From: Clostridiales bacterium
GTDB lineage: Bacteria > Bacillota > Clostridia > Lachnospirales > WQUN01
Reading direction: 5' to 3'
DNA: 64,000 nt
Assembly (NCBI GenBank): GCA_031269465.1
Contig: JAISZB010000110.1
Coordinates: 28,412 to 92,411 of the forward strand
The notes below the pieces were generated by a model. The model was not told the DNA's origin. It ran no database searches and saw nothing but the letters and a program-made list of their open reading frames with translations. The position numbers were made by a program, and so were the translations under genes. Numbering within the stretch: the first letter of the stretch is position 1; each line of letters opens with the position of its first letter. Shown here piece by piece: positions 1-8,640 of this stretch.

Positions 1-29
1 AAAGGTAATTTTATACGAAAAGCAGTGTA
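1..29. repeat. Right end of a TA-flanked palindromic element
   Basis: The window opens inside a copy: AAAGGTAATTTTATACG followed by AAAAGCAGTGTA is the right arm of the palindromic family described at 2628-2905. The left arm lies outside the window. Confidence 0.75.
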
Positions 30-124
30 GCAGGATGAAAAATAGGATAAAGGGCTCTTAAGCGTTGCCTATTAATCTTATTAAAGAAGATTTCTTCTTA
101 CTAAGGCTGTGAAGGGAATGGCTC

Positions 125-1045
125 ATGAGAAATATAAAGCTGGGAAAAACAAACCTGGAAGTTCCCGCAATCGCAGTGGGATGCATGCGCATCGGCTCTT
201 TGGAAAAGAAAGCCGCAGAGGCTTTCGTTAAAAACGCGCTGGAAATCGGCGCGAATTTCTTTGACCATGCCGACATTTATGGGGGAGGCGTCTGCGAGAC
301 TGTTTTTTCAGAGGCAATCGGCATGAACAGCTCTATTAGAGGAAAAATTTTCCTCCAATCCAAATGCGGCATCGTGCCTGGAAAGATGTTTGATTTTTCC
401 AAAGAGCACATATTGAAGTCAGTTGATGGAATACTTGGAAGGCTTAAGACTGACTATTTGGACGTTCTTCTATTGCACAGGCCGGATGCCTTGATGGAGC
501 CTGAAGAAGTCGCGGAGGCTTTCAATATTCTTGAAGAAAGCGGCAAAGTGAGGTATTTCGGCGTATCCAATCAAGATCCCAGCACTATAGCGTTGCTTCA
601 AAGGTTCATGAAGCAGCCGATAGCAGCTGATCAGCTCCAGCTCAGCATAACAAACGCATCGATGATAGCGCAGCCTCTTAACATCAATATGGCAGATGAA
701 CTCTCGCTTGACAGGGATAATGGGGTCTTAAACTATTGCCGTCTGAACGAGATAACTATTCAGCCATGGTCGCCGCTCCAGCATGGCATGTTTGCCGGGA
801 CTTTCTTGGGGAATGAGAAATTTGCGGGACTTAACGCTACGCTTGATGAGATTGCCAAGAAGTACGAAGTCTCAAGCGCATCGATTGCCATGGCATGGCT
901 TTTGCGCCATCCCGCCAAGCTCATGCCGGTCACGGGAACCACTAGCCCGCAAAGGCTCAGAGACTGCGTAAAAGCTTCAGAGATTACGCTTTCACGCGAG
1001 GAATGGTATCAGATTTACTTGGCTGCAGGGCATAGGCTCCCGTAA
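125..1045 (+). CDS. Aldo/keto reductase (YdhF-like)
   Basis: Cytosolic NAD(P)H-dependent oxidoreductase of the aldo/keto reductase superfamily, 306 aa, the usual length. The N-terminus (RNIKLGKTNLEVPAIAVGCM) is the family's first strand. The catalytic tetrad can be read as D47 and Y52 (FDHADIYGGG), K80 (QSKCGI) and H118 (LLLHRPD). The segment NYCRLNEITIQPWSPLQHG is typical of the YdhF subgroup. An AGGGAA sequence lies a few bases before the ATG. The gene stands alone, about 110 bp before a carboxypeptidase gene on the same strand. The physiological substrate cannot be deduced. Confidence 0.9.
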   Translation: MRNIKLGKTNLEVPAIAVGCMRIGSLEKKAAEAFVKNALEIGANFFDHADIYGGGVCETVFSEAIGMNSSIRGKIFLQSKCGIVPGKMFDFSKEHILKSVDGILGRLKTDYLDVLLLHRPDALMEPEEVAEAFNILEESGKVRYFGVSNQDPSTIALLQRFMKQPIAADQLQLSITNASMIAQPLNINMADELSLDRDNGVLNYCRLNEITIQPWSPLQHGMFAGTFLGNEKFAGLNATLDEIAKKYEVSSASIAMAWLLRHPAKLMPVTGTTSPQRLRDCVKASEITLSREEWYQIYLAAGHRLP

Positions 1046-1156
1046 AAATACTGTAAAACAATGCATATTTTATTAAAAAAAGTCCAATCTAACTTTAGGA
1101 TTCTTGCCTGAGACTATGGCGCGTAAAAGAAAATCTAAATTAGGAGGACTTTACTT

Positions 1157-2344
1157 ATGCTAAAGAAAAAAGCATTGGCGGGGGCGATCGCTCTAGTTCT
1201 GATTCTTTCGCAGGCACTGCAGGCGTTTGCCGAAGAAAGCCAGCCGCAGGCGGAAACCTTGCCCAAGCTGAATGTCAACGCTAAAGCTGCGCTTCTTATG
1301 GAGCCAGTGACCGGGACAATCCTGCTAGAGCAGAATGCTCACGAAAAACTGCCGCCTGCAAGCGTAACAAAAATCATGACGATCCTTCTCATTTTTGAAG
1401 CTCTCGATCAGGGAAAGATAAGCTGGGACGACATGGTAACCTGCAGCGAGCACGCTGCCAGCATGGGTGGATCACAGGTTTATCTTGAAGCTATGGAGCA
1501 GCAGACAGTAAGGGATCTCACCAAAGCTATCGTCATATCGTCCGGAAATGACGCGGCGGTTGCCATGTCTGAATTCATTGCTGGAAGTGAAGACGGATTC
1601 GTCACTATGATGAATACAAGGGCGAAAGAACTGGGAATGGATGACACTCATTTCGCAAATGCATGCGGACTTGATGAAACAGGCCATGTTACAAGCGCCT
1701 ATGACATAGCGCTTATGACGCGCGAACTGATTACGAAGCATCCCAAGGTATTTGAATTCTCCACCATATGGATGGATAAAATAGTGCACAAGACTGCAAG
1801 AGGCTCTTCGGATTTTGGCCTGTCAAATACAAATCGCCTGCTTAAAAGCTATCCGGCCTCAACCGGGCTTAAAACAGGATCCACTGCGGCAGCGTTGTAC
1901 TGCATCTCCGCAACCGCTCAGAAAAACGGCCTTCAACTTAACGCAGTCGTTCTTGGAGCTCCGGATCCAAATACTCGTTTCGGTGAAGCCATAAAGATGA
2001 TGGATTACGGATTTGCGAATTATGCGATTGCTTCAGGCGATGAGGCTGATGCAGTAATGGGCGAAGTGTCAGTTCTTAAAGGCAATCTTGATAAAGTCAG
2101 CGTAAAGATCAACAAGCAAGTGAACGCGCTCATACCAAAGGGCAAATCCTCTGAGCTTGAAAAGAAAGTGGAGCTTCTGTCGGCGGTTCCAGCGCCGTTT
2201 GCAGCCGGCACAAAAGCTGGTGAAGTTGTTTATTTCTATGAAGGCAAAGAGGTGGGCAGAAGCGATTTGGTTACCGTTGAAGCGGCCGCAAGGGCGAAAT
2301 TGGGAGATACCATGGGCAGGATGATTGAGAAGTGGTTCAGATGA
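1157..2344 (+). CDS. dacF: D-alanyl-D-alanine carboxypeptidase (DacF-type)
   Basis: Serine DD-carboxypeptidase (peptidase family S11), which removes the terminal D-Ala from peptidoglycan stem peptides outside the membrane. It has 395 aa with a cleavable signal peptide (residues 1-25, ending AFA). Active-site motifs are complete: S69-V-T-K72, S129-G-N131 and K239-T-G241. A C-terminal PBP5-associated beta domain follows, then an amphipathic tail (MGRMIEKWF) that would anchor it to the membrane. TTAGGAGGA precedes the ATG. A paralogue with the same architecture lies at 15159. The dacF name is by family; it could equally be called dacB-like. Confidence 0.9.
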   Translation: MLKKKALAGAIALVLILSQALQAFAEESQPQAETLPKLNVNAKAALLMEPVTGTILLEQNAHEKLPPASVTKIMTILLIFEALDQGKISWDDMVTCSEHAASMGGSQVYLEAMEQQTVRDLTKAIVISSGNDAAVAMSEFIAGSEDGFVTMMNTRAKELGMDDTHFANACGLDETGHVTSAYDIALMTRELITKHPKVFEFSTIWMDKIVHKTARGSSDFGLSNTNRLLKSYPASTGLKTGSTAAALYCISATAQKNGLQLNAVVLGAPDPNTRFGEAIKMMDYGFANYAIASGDEADAVMGEVSVLKGNLDKVSVKINKQVNALIPKGKSSELEKKVELLSAVPAPFAAGTKAGEVVYFYEGKEVGRSDLVTVEAAARAKLGDTMGRMIEKWFR

Positions 2345-2387
2345 ATGACTTTTAAGCGAGAGTATTCCCGAACGCCTCGATTTATGA

Positions 2388-2421
2388 TATACTGATTTGC
2401 AGCCAAATATACCGATTGATC
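2388..2421. repeat. Left-arm fragment of a TA-flanked palindromic element
   Basis: TATACTGATTTGCAGCCAAA then TATACCGATTGATC matches the 'GCAG' type of left arm. The rest of the element is missing or replaced by the hairpin just downstream. Confidence 0.5.
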
Positions 2422-2447
2422 ATTTATTTATATGCGATTTAAGAAGT

Positions 2448-2493
2448 TATACCGATGTGCGTCCGGTTTTTGAATGTACATCGGTATATTTTT
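2448..2493 (+). terminator. Hairpin with T-run after dacF
   Basis: TATACCGATGT and ACATCGGTATA form an 11-bp stem around a 19-nt loop, followed by TTTTT. The ends are those of the palindromic family, so this looks like a minimal element copy acting as terminator for the carboxypeptidase gene. Confidence 0.5.
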
Positions 2494-2627
2494 CAGTTAA
2501 TTTGCCGTCCAACTTGAAATCTACATAAAATAAACGCAAAATCCCATGAAAGCAATATTTTATTAATTCACGTCGCTATGCTCATTAGACTTCTTACAAG
2601 AGAAAAGATTGCAGGATAAACGGCGAT

Positions 2628-2905
2628 TATACCGCTTTGCAGTCAAATGTACCGATTTCATCAAATGTTCCTTTTTTTGTTGATTATCAATTGATGGTGC
2701 GAAATGCCGATATACCGCTTTTCATCAAATGTTCCTTTTTTTGTTGATTATCCATTGAATGGTGCGAAATGCCGAAATCGGCATTTTGCACTCGCTGTAT
2801 TATCAAGCTCCCAAAAAGGTAATTTTATATGAAAAGCAGTATATCAATCGCGCTCGCTGTATAATCAAGCTCCAAAAAAAGTAATTTTCTATGAAAATCA
2901 GCATA
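2628..2905. repeat. TA-flanked palindromic element, outer copy of a nest
   Basis: The left arm runs from TATACCGCTTTGCAG to GGTGCGAAATGCCGATA. The right arm resumes after 2843 with TCAATCGCGCTCGCTG, continues through ATAATCAAGCTCC and ends TGAAAATCAGCATA. The two arms are separated exactly at the dyad centre by a complete second copy (2711-2843). Confidence 0.85.
2711..2843. repeat. TA-flanked palindromic element, inner copy of a nest
   Basis: A complete copy, TACCGCTTTTCATC at its left end and GAAAAGCAGTA at its right end, flanked on both sides by TA. Removing 2713-2841 plus one TA restores the uninterrupted centre GCCGATATCAATCG of the outer copy, as expected of insertion at TA with a 2-bp target duplication. 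Confidence 0.85.
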
Positions 2906-2958
2906 TCTAATGCAAAGCAGTATATGATGCCGTTGCTCCAACGCAAAGAGGTGATAAT

Positions 2959-3627
2959 TTGTCTTTGAACTATGCAGATTTTGCACAGGCTAAAAATAAG
3001 ATGGCAAATTTCTTCAACCTATTCTCTAGGAAAAGTGAAAAAACTGTGAATAAGGAGAGAATGGGAGGGGAGCTGCACCTGTTCTTCCTGGTTGAATGCT
3101 CATCTGGCATGGCTGGGGATAAAATCGGCATGATAAACAGCTTTTTCAGAACGCTTTTGGATAAGCTCTCCCAACTGTCCCCGACAGAAAAATTCGTTTG
3201 CGATAAGATCATGATAAGGGTCATATCCATCGCAAGCGAAGCGTGGTGGCACATAGGCCCGAATGGAGCATCTGTTGAAAACGCTTCTTGGAGCGATCTC
3301 ATCGCAGGCGGAGGCCGCAACGCGGCAGAAGCTATGGAGATGCTGTACAAAGCTTTGGTCTATAACGGCAGCTTTGACGTACCGCCGATGATCTTTTTCA
3401 TAACCGCCAATGCCCCCTGCACTGATGAAACAGCTCCAAATTACAAGACTTCCGTGCAAAAGCTCAATGAAAGCCTTTTCGGCCCTTGGAACAGACGGTA
3501 CTCAATTGTTCTGGGAATGGAAGGGGAGGCGGTGCATGAAGAAATCGCCAGTTTCAGCAGCGACCGGCTTCAACTTGACGCCGGAGAGGCTGCGCATTTG
3601 ATTGAAACGGCTATGAAAGAAGGCTGA
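2959..3627 (+). CDS. VWA-like (TerY-type) protein
   Basis: A 222-aa cytosolic protein that looks like a von Willebrand factor type A domain of the TerY/DUF-VWA sort: an initial strand LHLFFLVECSSGMAGDKI, a helix NSFFRTLLDKLSQL, and later strands IMIRVISIAS, MIFFITANAP and YSIVLGM. The metal-binding DxSxS is altered to ECSSG, so metal binding is doubtful. The start is TTG at 2959, fixed by a perfect AGAGGTGAT ribosome site 5 bases upstream. It lies directly behind nested palindromic repeats, so its promoter must be in or before them. Its function is unknown; VWA proteins usually mediate protein-protein contacts. Confidence 0.7.
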   Translation: MSLNYADFAQAKNKMANFFNLFSRKSEKTVNKERMGGELHLFFLVECSSGMAGDKIGMINSFFRTLLDKLSQLSPTEKFVCDKIMIRVISIASEAWWHIGPNGASVENASWSDLIAGGGRNAAEAMEMLYKALVYNGSFDVPPMIFFITANAPCTDETAPNYKTSVQKLNESLFGPWNRRYSIVLGMEGEAVHEEIASFSSDRLQLDAGEAAHLIETAMKEG

Positions 3628-3692
3628 CAACGGATGAAGCGGCCGGAAGATGATTATCCGTCCGCTTCATCCGTTGGGGAGATTTTATTAAA

Positions 3693-3740
3693 TATACCGA
3701 CATTCAATGAACAGTCAAGCTCCAAAAAAGGAACGGTATA
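3693..3740. repeat. Miniature palindromic element
   Basis: TATACCGACATTCAATGAAC then AGTCAAGCTCC and AAAAAAGGAACGGTATA: both ends and part of the right arm are present while the core is deleted (48 bp). It abuts the next left arm at 3739. Confidence 0.6.
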
Positions 3741-3960
3741 TACTGATTTGCGGTCAAATGCACCTGCTTTGGAGCCTGGTTATACCGCTTTTCATCAAAT
3801 GTTCCTTTTATGGAGCTTGATTATCCATTGAGGGTGCTAAATGCCGATTCGGCATTTAGCACTACCTGTATAATCAAGCTCCAAAAAAGGTAATTTTATA
3901 TGAAAAGCAGTATATCCGCTGAGACGCTGTGCAGCCAAGCTATAATAGGAACTTCAAAAC
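3739..3960. repeat. Probable nested palindromic elements
   Basis: A GCGG-type left arm (3739-3780) is followed directly by a complete copy (3781-3914, TATACCGCTTTTC to GAAAAGCAGTATA, with perfect core TGCTAAATGCCGAT/ATCGGCATTTAGCA). After this come remnants of a right arm (CAAGCT, ATAGGAACTTC). This reads as a third nested insertion, less clean than the ones at 2711 and 12624. Confidence 0.65.
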
Positions 3961-4009
3961 ACTATAAATAAGCGGAGTATTGCGCGTTCGCGTTGTGCAA
4001 ATTTCCCTG

Positions 4010-4303
4010 CTACGATGATGAAACACCGCTTTCCGGCTCGTCGCTTTCTGCGGAAACCTGCAGGAATCGCATCATATTGTTTGTGCGCGGGTCTTGCTCC
4101 ATGACATAAGCTATGGCGAGGTACAAGGTCCAGGTCAAGGGTCTTCTCCAGTTTTCGACTGCGGCTATTGTTTGCCTTGTCACCCCAACCAGCCTTCCCA
4201 GCTCCTGCTGAGTGATGCCGAGCGTGGCTCTGAGAACTGGAAGCGACCGAGTCATTTTAGCTGTATAGTTATCCTTTTCTTCCGAAGATGTCAGTTGCTT
4301 CAT
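4010..4303 (-). CDS. XRE-family helix-turn-helix regulator
   Basis: A 97-aa protein with a Cro/C1-type helix-turn-helix at residues 20-70: LPVLRATLGITQQELGRLVG, then VTRQTIAAVENW. The usual 'YxxIE' is replaced by IAAVENWRRPLTWTLYLAIA. The C-terminal tail is short and acidic. The start ATG at 4303 has AAAGGAGA 9 bases upstream. The gene is isolated and divergent from everything near it, so its target is unknown. It resembles small stand-alone DNA-binding proteins such as antitoxins or operon repressors, but no toxin-like partner is visible. Confidence 0.8.
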   Translation of the reverse strand: MKQLTSSEEKDNYTAKMTRSLPVLRATLGITQQELGRLVGVTRQTIAAVENWRRPLTWTLYLAIAYVMEQDPRTNNMMRFLQVSAESDEPESGVSSS

Positions 4304-4818
4304 GTGTTTATTCTCCTTTGGTTTGTTGAGCTTTTCTCTGGTAGTAAGAGTTTAAGCCAGCGCCGCGCTGATGGTTGATGTCTTTGCCGCCGAGCGGCAG
4401 GATTCGCAGTGAATCAATTGATGCCGGGCTATTCCAATGCGCATCATTTCTCAGCGATTTATGGGCTGGATTATGCACCCTTAAATCTGCGCCAGGCATG
4501 GGCGAATCGGCTTTGAAGGATTAATCCGTCGCTAATCGGCTTAGATTCCAAATGGCATAAGCCAGAATCTGCACAAGAAAATGTCTTTAATGGTTGGTGG
4601 CGGCAATGAGATTGTCGGATAGTCATCTGATGAGAATATGAGGATTCAGATTCAAGCCTGAGTGAGAAAGTTGAAAAAATCCATTAAGCAGGATATAAAA
4701 TTCAGCAATAACATATCCTTGCCCATAAGAAAAATGCTTTAATGGAATCAGATGCAGTTTAAAAATGCCTTTCGTGTTGCTTCGAACATTCCTTGGCGTC
4801 GGATAACGGCAGGATCCT

Positions 4819-4952
4819 GTACCGATTTGAAGTAAAATGCACCTATTTTTGGGCTTGAATATCTGCTTTCAAGGTGCGACTGATATCGGCATTTAGCGCT
4901 CGCTGAACGCTCAAGCTCCGAAATAGGAGCTTTCATATGCAAATCAGTATAT
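4819..4952. repeat. TA-flanked palindromic element (CTTTCAAGGTGCG type)
   Basis: Left end TGTACCGATTTGAAG, core CTTTCAAGGTGCGACTGATA followed by TCGGCATTTAGCGCTCGCTG, right end TCATATGCAAATCAGTATA. The core arms differ from those in the 2711 copy. Confidence 0.75.
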
Positions 4953-5426
4953 AAGCGACATAGGCAAGAGATCAAGCTGTTCGCACTGTTGCGAGGACAA
5001 AAGGCTTGCATGTGAGCTTAAGAAAGGACAGCTAATCATGCGAGGGGTATATTGCGTCGCCCGCAACCTGCATTGCAACCCTTTGAGATATTGATTAACG
5101 AGATATAAATATTTACTTTTTTACCTCGGGTTGCATATCTAATAATAACTATTAAAGCTAGAATTGTCAATGCGTTTTTGTCAAATTAGCAAGCATTAAG
5201 TCGGCAATTATATCGCTGATAATCCTTTTATTGCTGGAATTCACAGCCTAGGCTGCAGAAATCCAGGTTCAATTGTAAAAATAAATAATAGCAGCACCTT
5301 GGCTAAGTTATGCATATTCGGTCGAATTATGTCGAATATACCAATGAACGATTAGCAGTTTCCATACATGGCGCCCAAAGACGCATCCTTTCCGCCCGGG
5401 TTGCGGGTTGCTGCGCCACTTGCAAA

Positions 5427-5641
5427 TATACTGATTCGCAACCAAATGTACCTTTAGAAGCCGGATTATCTATATTTGCATATGATAGTTCCTATTTTAG
5501 CTTGGCTGTGCAGTGGCTATACCGATTTTCTTCAAATGTTCGGAGCTTGACTGTCCATTGAGTGGTGCGACTGATATCGGCATTTCGCACTCGCTGTATA
5601 ATCAAGCTCCAAAAAAGGTAATTTTCTATGAAAATCAATAT
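5427..5641. repeat. Two adjoining palindromic element copies
   Basis: A diverged left arm (5427-5517; TATACTGATTCGCAACCAAA, TGTACC) is followed by a nearly complete copy (5518-5641). The latter runs TATACCGATTTTCTTC to ATGAAAATCAATA with core GTGCGACTGATATCGGCATT then TCGCACTCGCTG. Confidence 0.7.
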
Positions 5642-6344
5642 TAGTGGATAGTCATGCTCCAAAACAGGCCGGAGGGCGTGATGAAAAAAACCGCCGCAAA
5701 GACGCGAGCAAGGCGCCTAAATCCACTCCCTCCAAATTCAAGCCTTGATTTGGGTGGCTTAGAGAAGTAAACTCCCTCTCTATTGCGACGAGCAATTGCT
5801 CTTGACGAGGGGCGTAAAATTCTTCCGCTAAAAACATAGAATTCCCAAAAATCAAGAGCAAGGAGAATCCTCTGACGCGAGGCCAGCCTTGGCGTGAAAT
5901 CTCGACTAACGAGGGAAACCGCTTGTCAATGCGAAGATGCTGCTCTAATGAGGCAAGGCGCGTCTGGACTGCGGAGCATAGAAAAAGGCAGGCTGCTCAT
6001 TTCGATCCCGCTTGAGTGCTTGTTATGCAATGAAGCGCACATTAGTCCCTCCTTGAAATCTGAACTTTGCGCCAGCATATCTGCAGACATTGACTTTAAA
6101 GCTTAGCGCCAATATAATATACCTACAATAAATTTTCAGGCCTGAAAGAAACGGTATTAAATAAGGATGTAAAGTTTTTATGCGACAGGTTTACTGGCCT
6201 TATTTAGGACGCGTTCAGAACCGTCTTGTATGAGCGGCATGCTCGAGCCATTATGAGCGCTCCCTTAACGGATGGGAAAGCGCATGTTTCTTGTAGTACG
6301 CCGCTGCGCAACGAAGCGAGAACAGGCCTGTTTTTCGGCATTTT

Positions 6345-7412
6345 ATGGAGGCGAGTCATACGGAACCATTGCTGGAGTTAATTGAACTTGAAAAAAGCTT
6401 CGGAGGCGTAAAAGTTCTAAACGGCTTGAGCCTTGCGGCTTTGCCTGGGGAGTTCATAACGCTTTTAGGTTCTTCGGGATGCGGAAAGACTACGACTCTT
6501 CGCATAATTGCGGGGCTGGAACGCCCTGACGCAGGATGCGTCCGGTTGGAAGGCAAAGATGTAACATTCGCCGCTCCGAATAAGCGAAATGTAAACACTG
6601 TCTTTCAAAATTACGCTTTGTTCCCGCATATGAGCGTTGAGTCGAACGTGGGATATAGCCTCAGGCTTAAGAATGAGTCGAAAGGCGAGATAAAGGAAAA
6701 GGTCTCCCAGGCATTGTCGCTTGTACGGATGGAGTCGTTTGAGAAAAGGTTGCCTTCAGAGCTTAGCGGCGGGCAGCGCCAGCGAGTGGCCATAGCTCGC
6801 GCAATCGTGAACAAGCCTAAAGTCCTGCTTTTGGATGAGCCTCTTGGAGCGCTGGATCTTCAACTTCGCAGGAAGATGCAGGTTGAGCTTAAAAGGCTTC
6901 AGAAGCAGCTTGGCATCACATTCATATACATAACCCACGATCAGGAAGAAGCCCTTAACATGTCTGACAGAATCGCAGTCATGCGCGCAGGTGTTTTTGA
7001 ACAGGTCGGAAGCGCGGCTGAAATATATGACTTGCCTAAAACAAGCTATGTTGCTGGTTTCGTAGGAAGCGCCAACATTCTTAGGGGGATTTCTCCGGAG
7101 GGGAAGCTCGCCTCTGGCGTGGCTTCAGCCATCAGAAGTGAAAATGTGGCTCTTTTTCCCAAAGAGAACGAAGCCTTCTGCAAAAGCCTGTTTCAAGATG
7201 AAAATGACGGCCTGATTCCTGGTCTGCCCGCAATTGTAACTGACAAGCGATTTGCCGGGGGCATGCTGCGCATTTCAGCAGTTCTTGAGATAAATGGCGC
7301 GGAGATAGTTTCCAGCAGGCACGGAATAGACTCGCCGCTCATTGCTGGAGACAAAGTGCTTGTAAAATGGGCGCCTGAAAAAGTTGTGATAGTTGAAGAT
7401 GTCGGTGTATGA
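6345..7412 (+). CDS. potA: Spermidine/putrescine ABC transporter, ATP-binding protein PotA
   Basis: ATPase subunit of the polyamine importer PotABCD, acting on the inner face of the membrane. In 355 aa it shows Walker A GSSGCGKT (42-49), Q-loop Q88, signature LSGGQ (140-144), Walker B LLLDEP, the D-loop, and the switch His in ITHDQEE. A C-terminal TOBE-like regulatory domain follows (from about residue 240). The start is not certain: the ATG at 6345 overlaps its own GGAGG, and no better ATG, GTG or TTG lies at good spacing, so a non-standard start a few codons later is possible. It is the first gene of the pot operon. A palindromic element separates it from potB. Confidence 0.93.
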   Translation: MEASHTEPLLELIELEKSFGGVKVLNGLSLAALPGEFITLLGSSGCGKTTTLRIIAGLERPDAGCVRLEGKDVTFAAPNKRNVNTVFQNYALFPHMSVESNVGYSLRLKNESKGEIKEKVSQALSLVRMESFEKRLPSELSGGQRQRVAIARAIVNKPKVLLLDEPLGALDLQLRRKMQVELKRLQKQLGITFIYITHDQEEALNMSDRIAVMRAGVFEQVGSAAEIYDLPKTSYVAGFVGSANILRGISPEGKLASGVASAIRSENVALFPKENEAFCKSLFQDENDGLIPGLPAIVTDKRFAGGMLRISAVLEINGAEIVSSRHGIDSPLIAGDKVLVKWAPEKVVIVEDVGV

Positions 7413-7429
7413 ACTCTCAAGCTTTTAAA

Positions 7430-7656
7430 TATACAGATTTACATCAAATGTTCCTTTTTTTGTTGATTATCCATTGAGCAGCGTGAAATGACGAAATCGG
7501 CATTTCGCACCTACTGTATAATCAACAAAAAAGGCAGTTTAGTACGAAAATATATTTTATGGATATTTGTCCATGCCTCAAACACTCAAATGGCTTAATA
7601 TTTTCATCCTTGGCGGTGAAGCGAAGCTTCATAGCGGGTTATATGAAAATCGTATA
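7430..7656. repeat. Composite palindromic element inside the pot operon
   Basis: TATACAGATTTACATC, TTTTTTTGTTGATTAT and core AAATGACGAAATCGGCATTT form a left arm and centre. The right arm passes through ATAATCAACAAAAAAGG and AGTACGAAAATA into a second module (TTTTATGGATATTTGTCC, TTTTCATCCTTGGCGGTGAAGCG, given here in pieces) that ends ATATGAAAATCGTATA. The same module occurs at 29663 and 57107. Confidence 0.8.
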
Positions 7657-7775
7657 GCTATAATATTGACCCTGCAAGACGTCATTGACTAAGCCTGCTC
7701 AAGCTGTTTTATAACGCTTTATTAGCTTCATGAAAAACTGAATGCAAAAAGCCTCTTGTTTGGGAGCTGACGCGT

Positions 7776-8639
7776 ATGAATGCGAGCTTTGTGCGAAAAC
7801 GATCAGCGATCGCTGCGGTTTTGCCTATGTATATCTTTTCAATTGCGTTTGTATTGGGGCCTCTGATTTACATGCTCGTCCTGAGTTTTTTGACTCGCGG
7901 GCAACAGTGGGGAGTCTCGGCGATATTTACTTTGAAGAACTACACGGACATCTTCGAACCGGTTTATCTGGCCACTTTCGCCCAGTCGCTGAAGCTGGCG
8001 CTGATAAGCACGGCGCTTGTAGCTTTAGCGGGCTATCCGTTTGGGTACTTCATGGCTAGGCTAAGCCCGAGATGGCGCAGTAGATGCATGATGCTCCTGA
8101 TCATTCCGTTTTGGACCAGCAGCCTTATGAGACTGTATGGCTGGATGATTATCTTCAGAGCCAACGGAACGCTTGACTCTTTGCTTATCAGCCTTGGGCT
8201 GATAGAAAGCCCGTTGAAGCTTTTATACTCTTTTCCCGCAGTAAGCGTAGGCATGGTGTATTCCTTGCTTCCGTTCATGATTTATTCGGTGTTTGCCAGC
8301 GCGGAAAAGCTGGACTGGAGCTTGGTGGAAGCAGCGAGGGATCTTGGAGCTTCTCCCTTTTCAGCCTTTGCCACTGTGAGTCTGCCCTTAACCATGCCAG
8401 GCTTGTATTCAGGCGTGGTTCTGACTTTCATCCCGACTATGGGGCTTTACTTCATAGCAGATATACTAGGCGGCAATAAAATCGCGCTGGTAGGAAATTT
8501 AATCCAGGAGCAGCTTTTGCGCGTTCGCAATTGGCCGTTCGCAGCGGCCTTAAGTGTTGTTCTCATGCTTCTTACGAGCCTGTTCTTGCTGGCCTACAGG
8601 AGATTGTCCCATTCGGGCGAACTGGAAGGGTTGGTGTGA
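7776..8639 (+). CDS. potB: Spermidine/putrescine ABC transporter permease PotB
   Basis: Integral membrane subunit of the polyamine importer, 287 aa, six predicted membrane helices. The cytoplasmic EAA loop, which docks on PotA, reads EAARDLGASPFSAFATVSLP. The first helix follows a short basic N-terminus (NASFVRKRSAIAAVLPMYIF). The ATG at 7776 has GGGAG 9 bases upstream. It is separated from potA by about 360 bp containing a palindromic element, and followed after 1 base by potC. The order potA-B-C-D is standard for the family. Confidence 0.92.
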   Translation: MNASFVRKRSAIAAVLPMYIFSIAFVLGPLIYMLVLSFLTRGQQWGVSAIFTLKNYTDIFEPVYLATFAQSLKLALISTALVALAGYPFGYFMARLSPRWRSRCMMLLIIPFWTSSLMRLYGWMIIFRANGTLDSLLISLGLIESPLKLLYSFPAVSVGMVYSLLPFMIYSVFASAEKLDWSLVEAARDLGASPFSAFATVSLPLTMPGLYSGVVLTFIPTMGLYFIADILGGNKIALVGNLIQEQLLRVRNWPFAAALSVVLMLLTSLFLLAYRRLSHSGELEGLV

Positions 8640-8640
8640 C

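Larger units (their letters stand above)
4304..6344. other. 2-kb region without a recognisable gene
   Basis: Contains two groups of palindromic elements (4819-4952 and 5427-5641). Around 4380-4500 is a segment that shares CCCTTAAATCTGCGC with 12474-12488. A further 450 bp (5650-6110) with many short GC-rich words (GACGCGAG, GACGAG) makes no coherent reading frame. Short open frames exist but lack ribosome sites and family resemblance. Confidence 0.6.

Noticed and set aside
5225..5280. CCAGGTTCAATTG considered as the T-arm of a tRNA
   Set aside because: No acceptor, D or anticodon stems can be built around it. No tRNA was found in the window.
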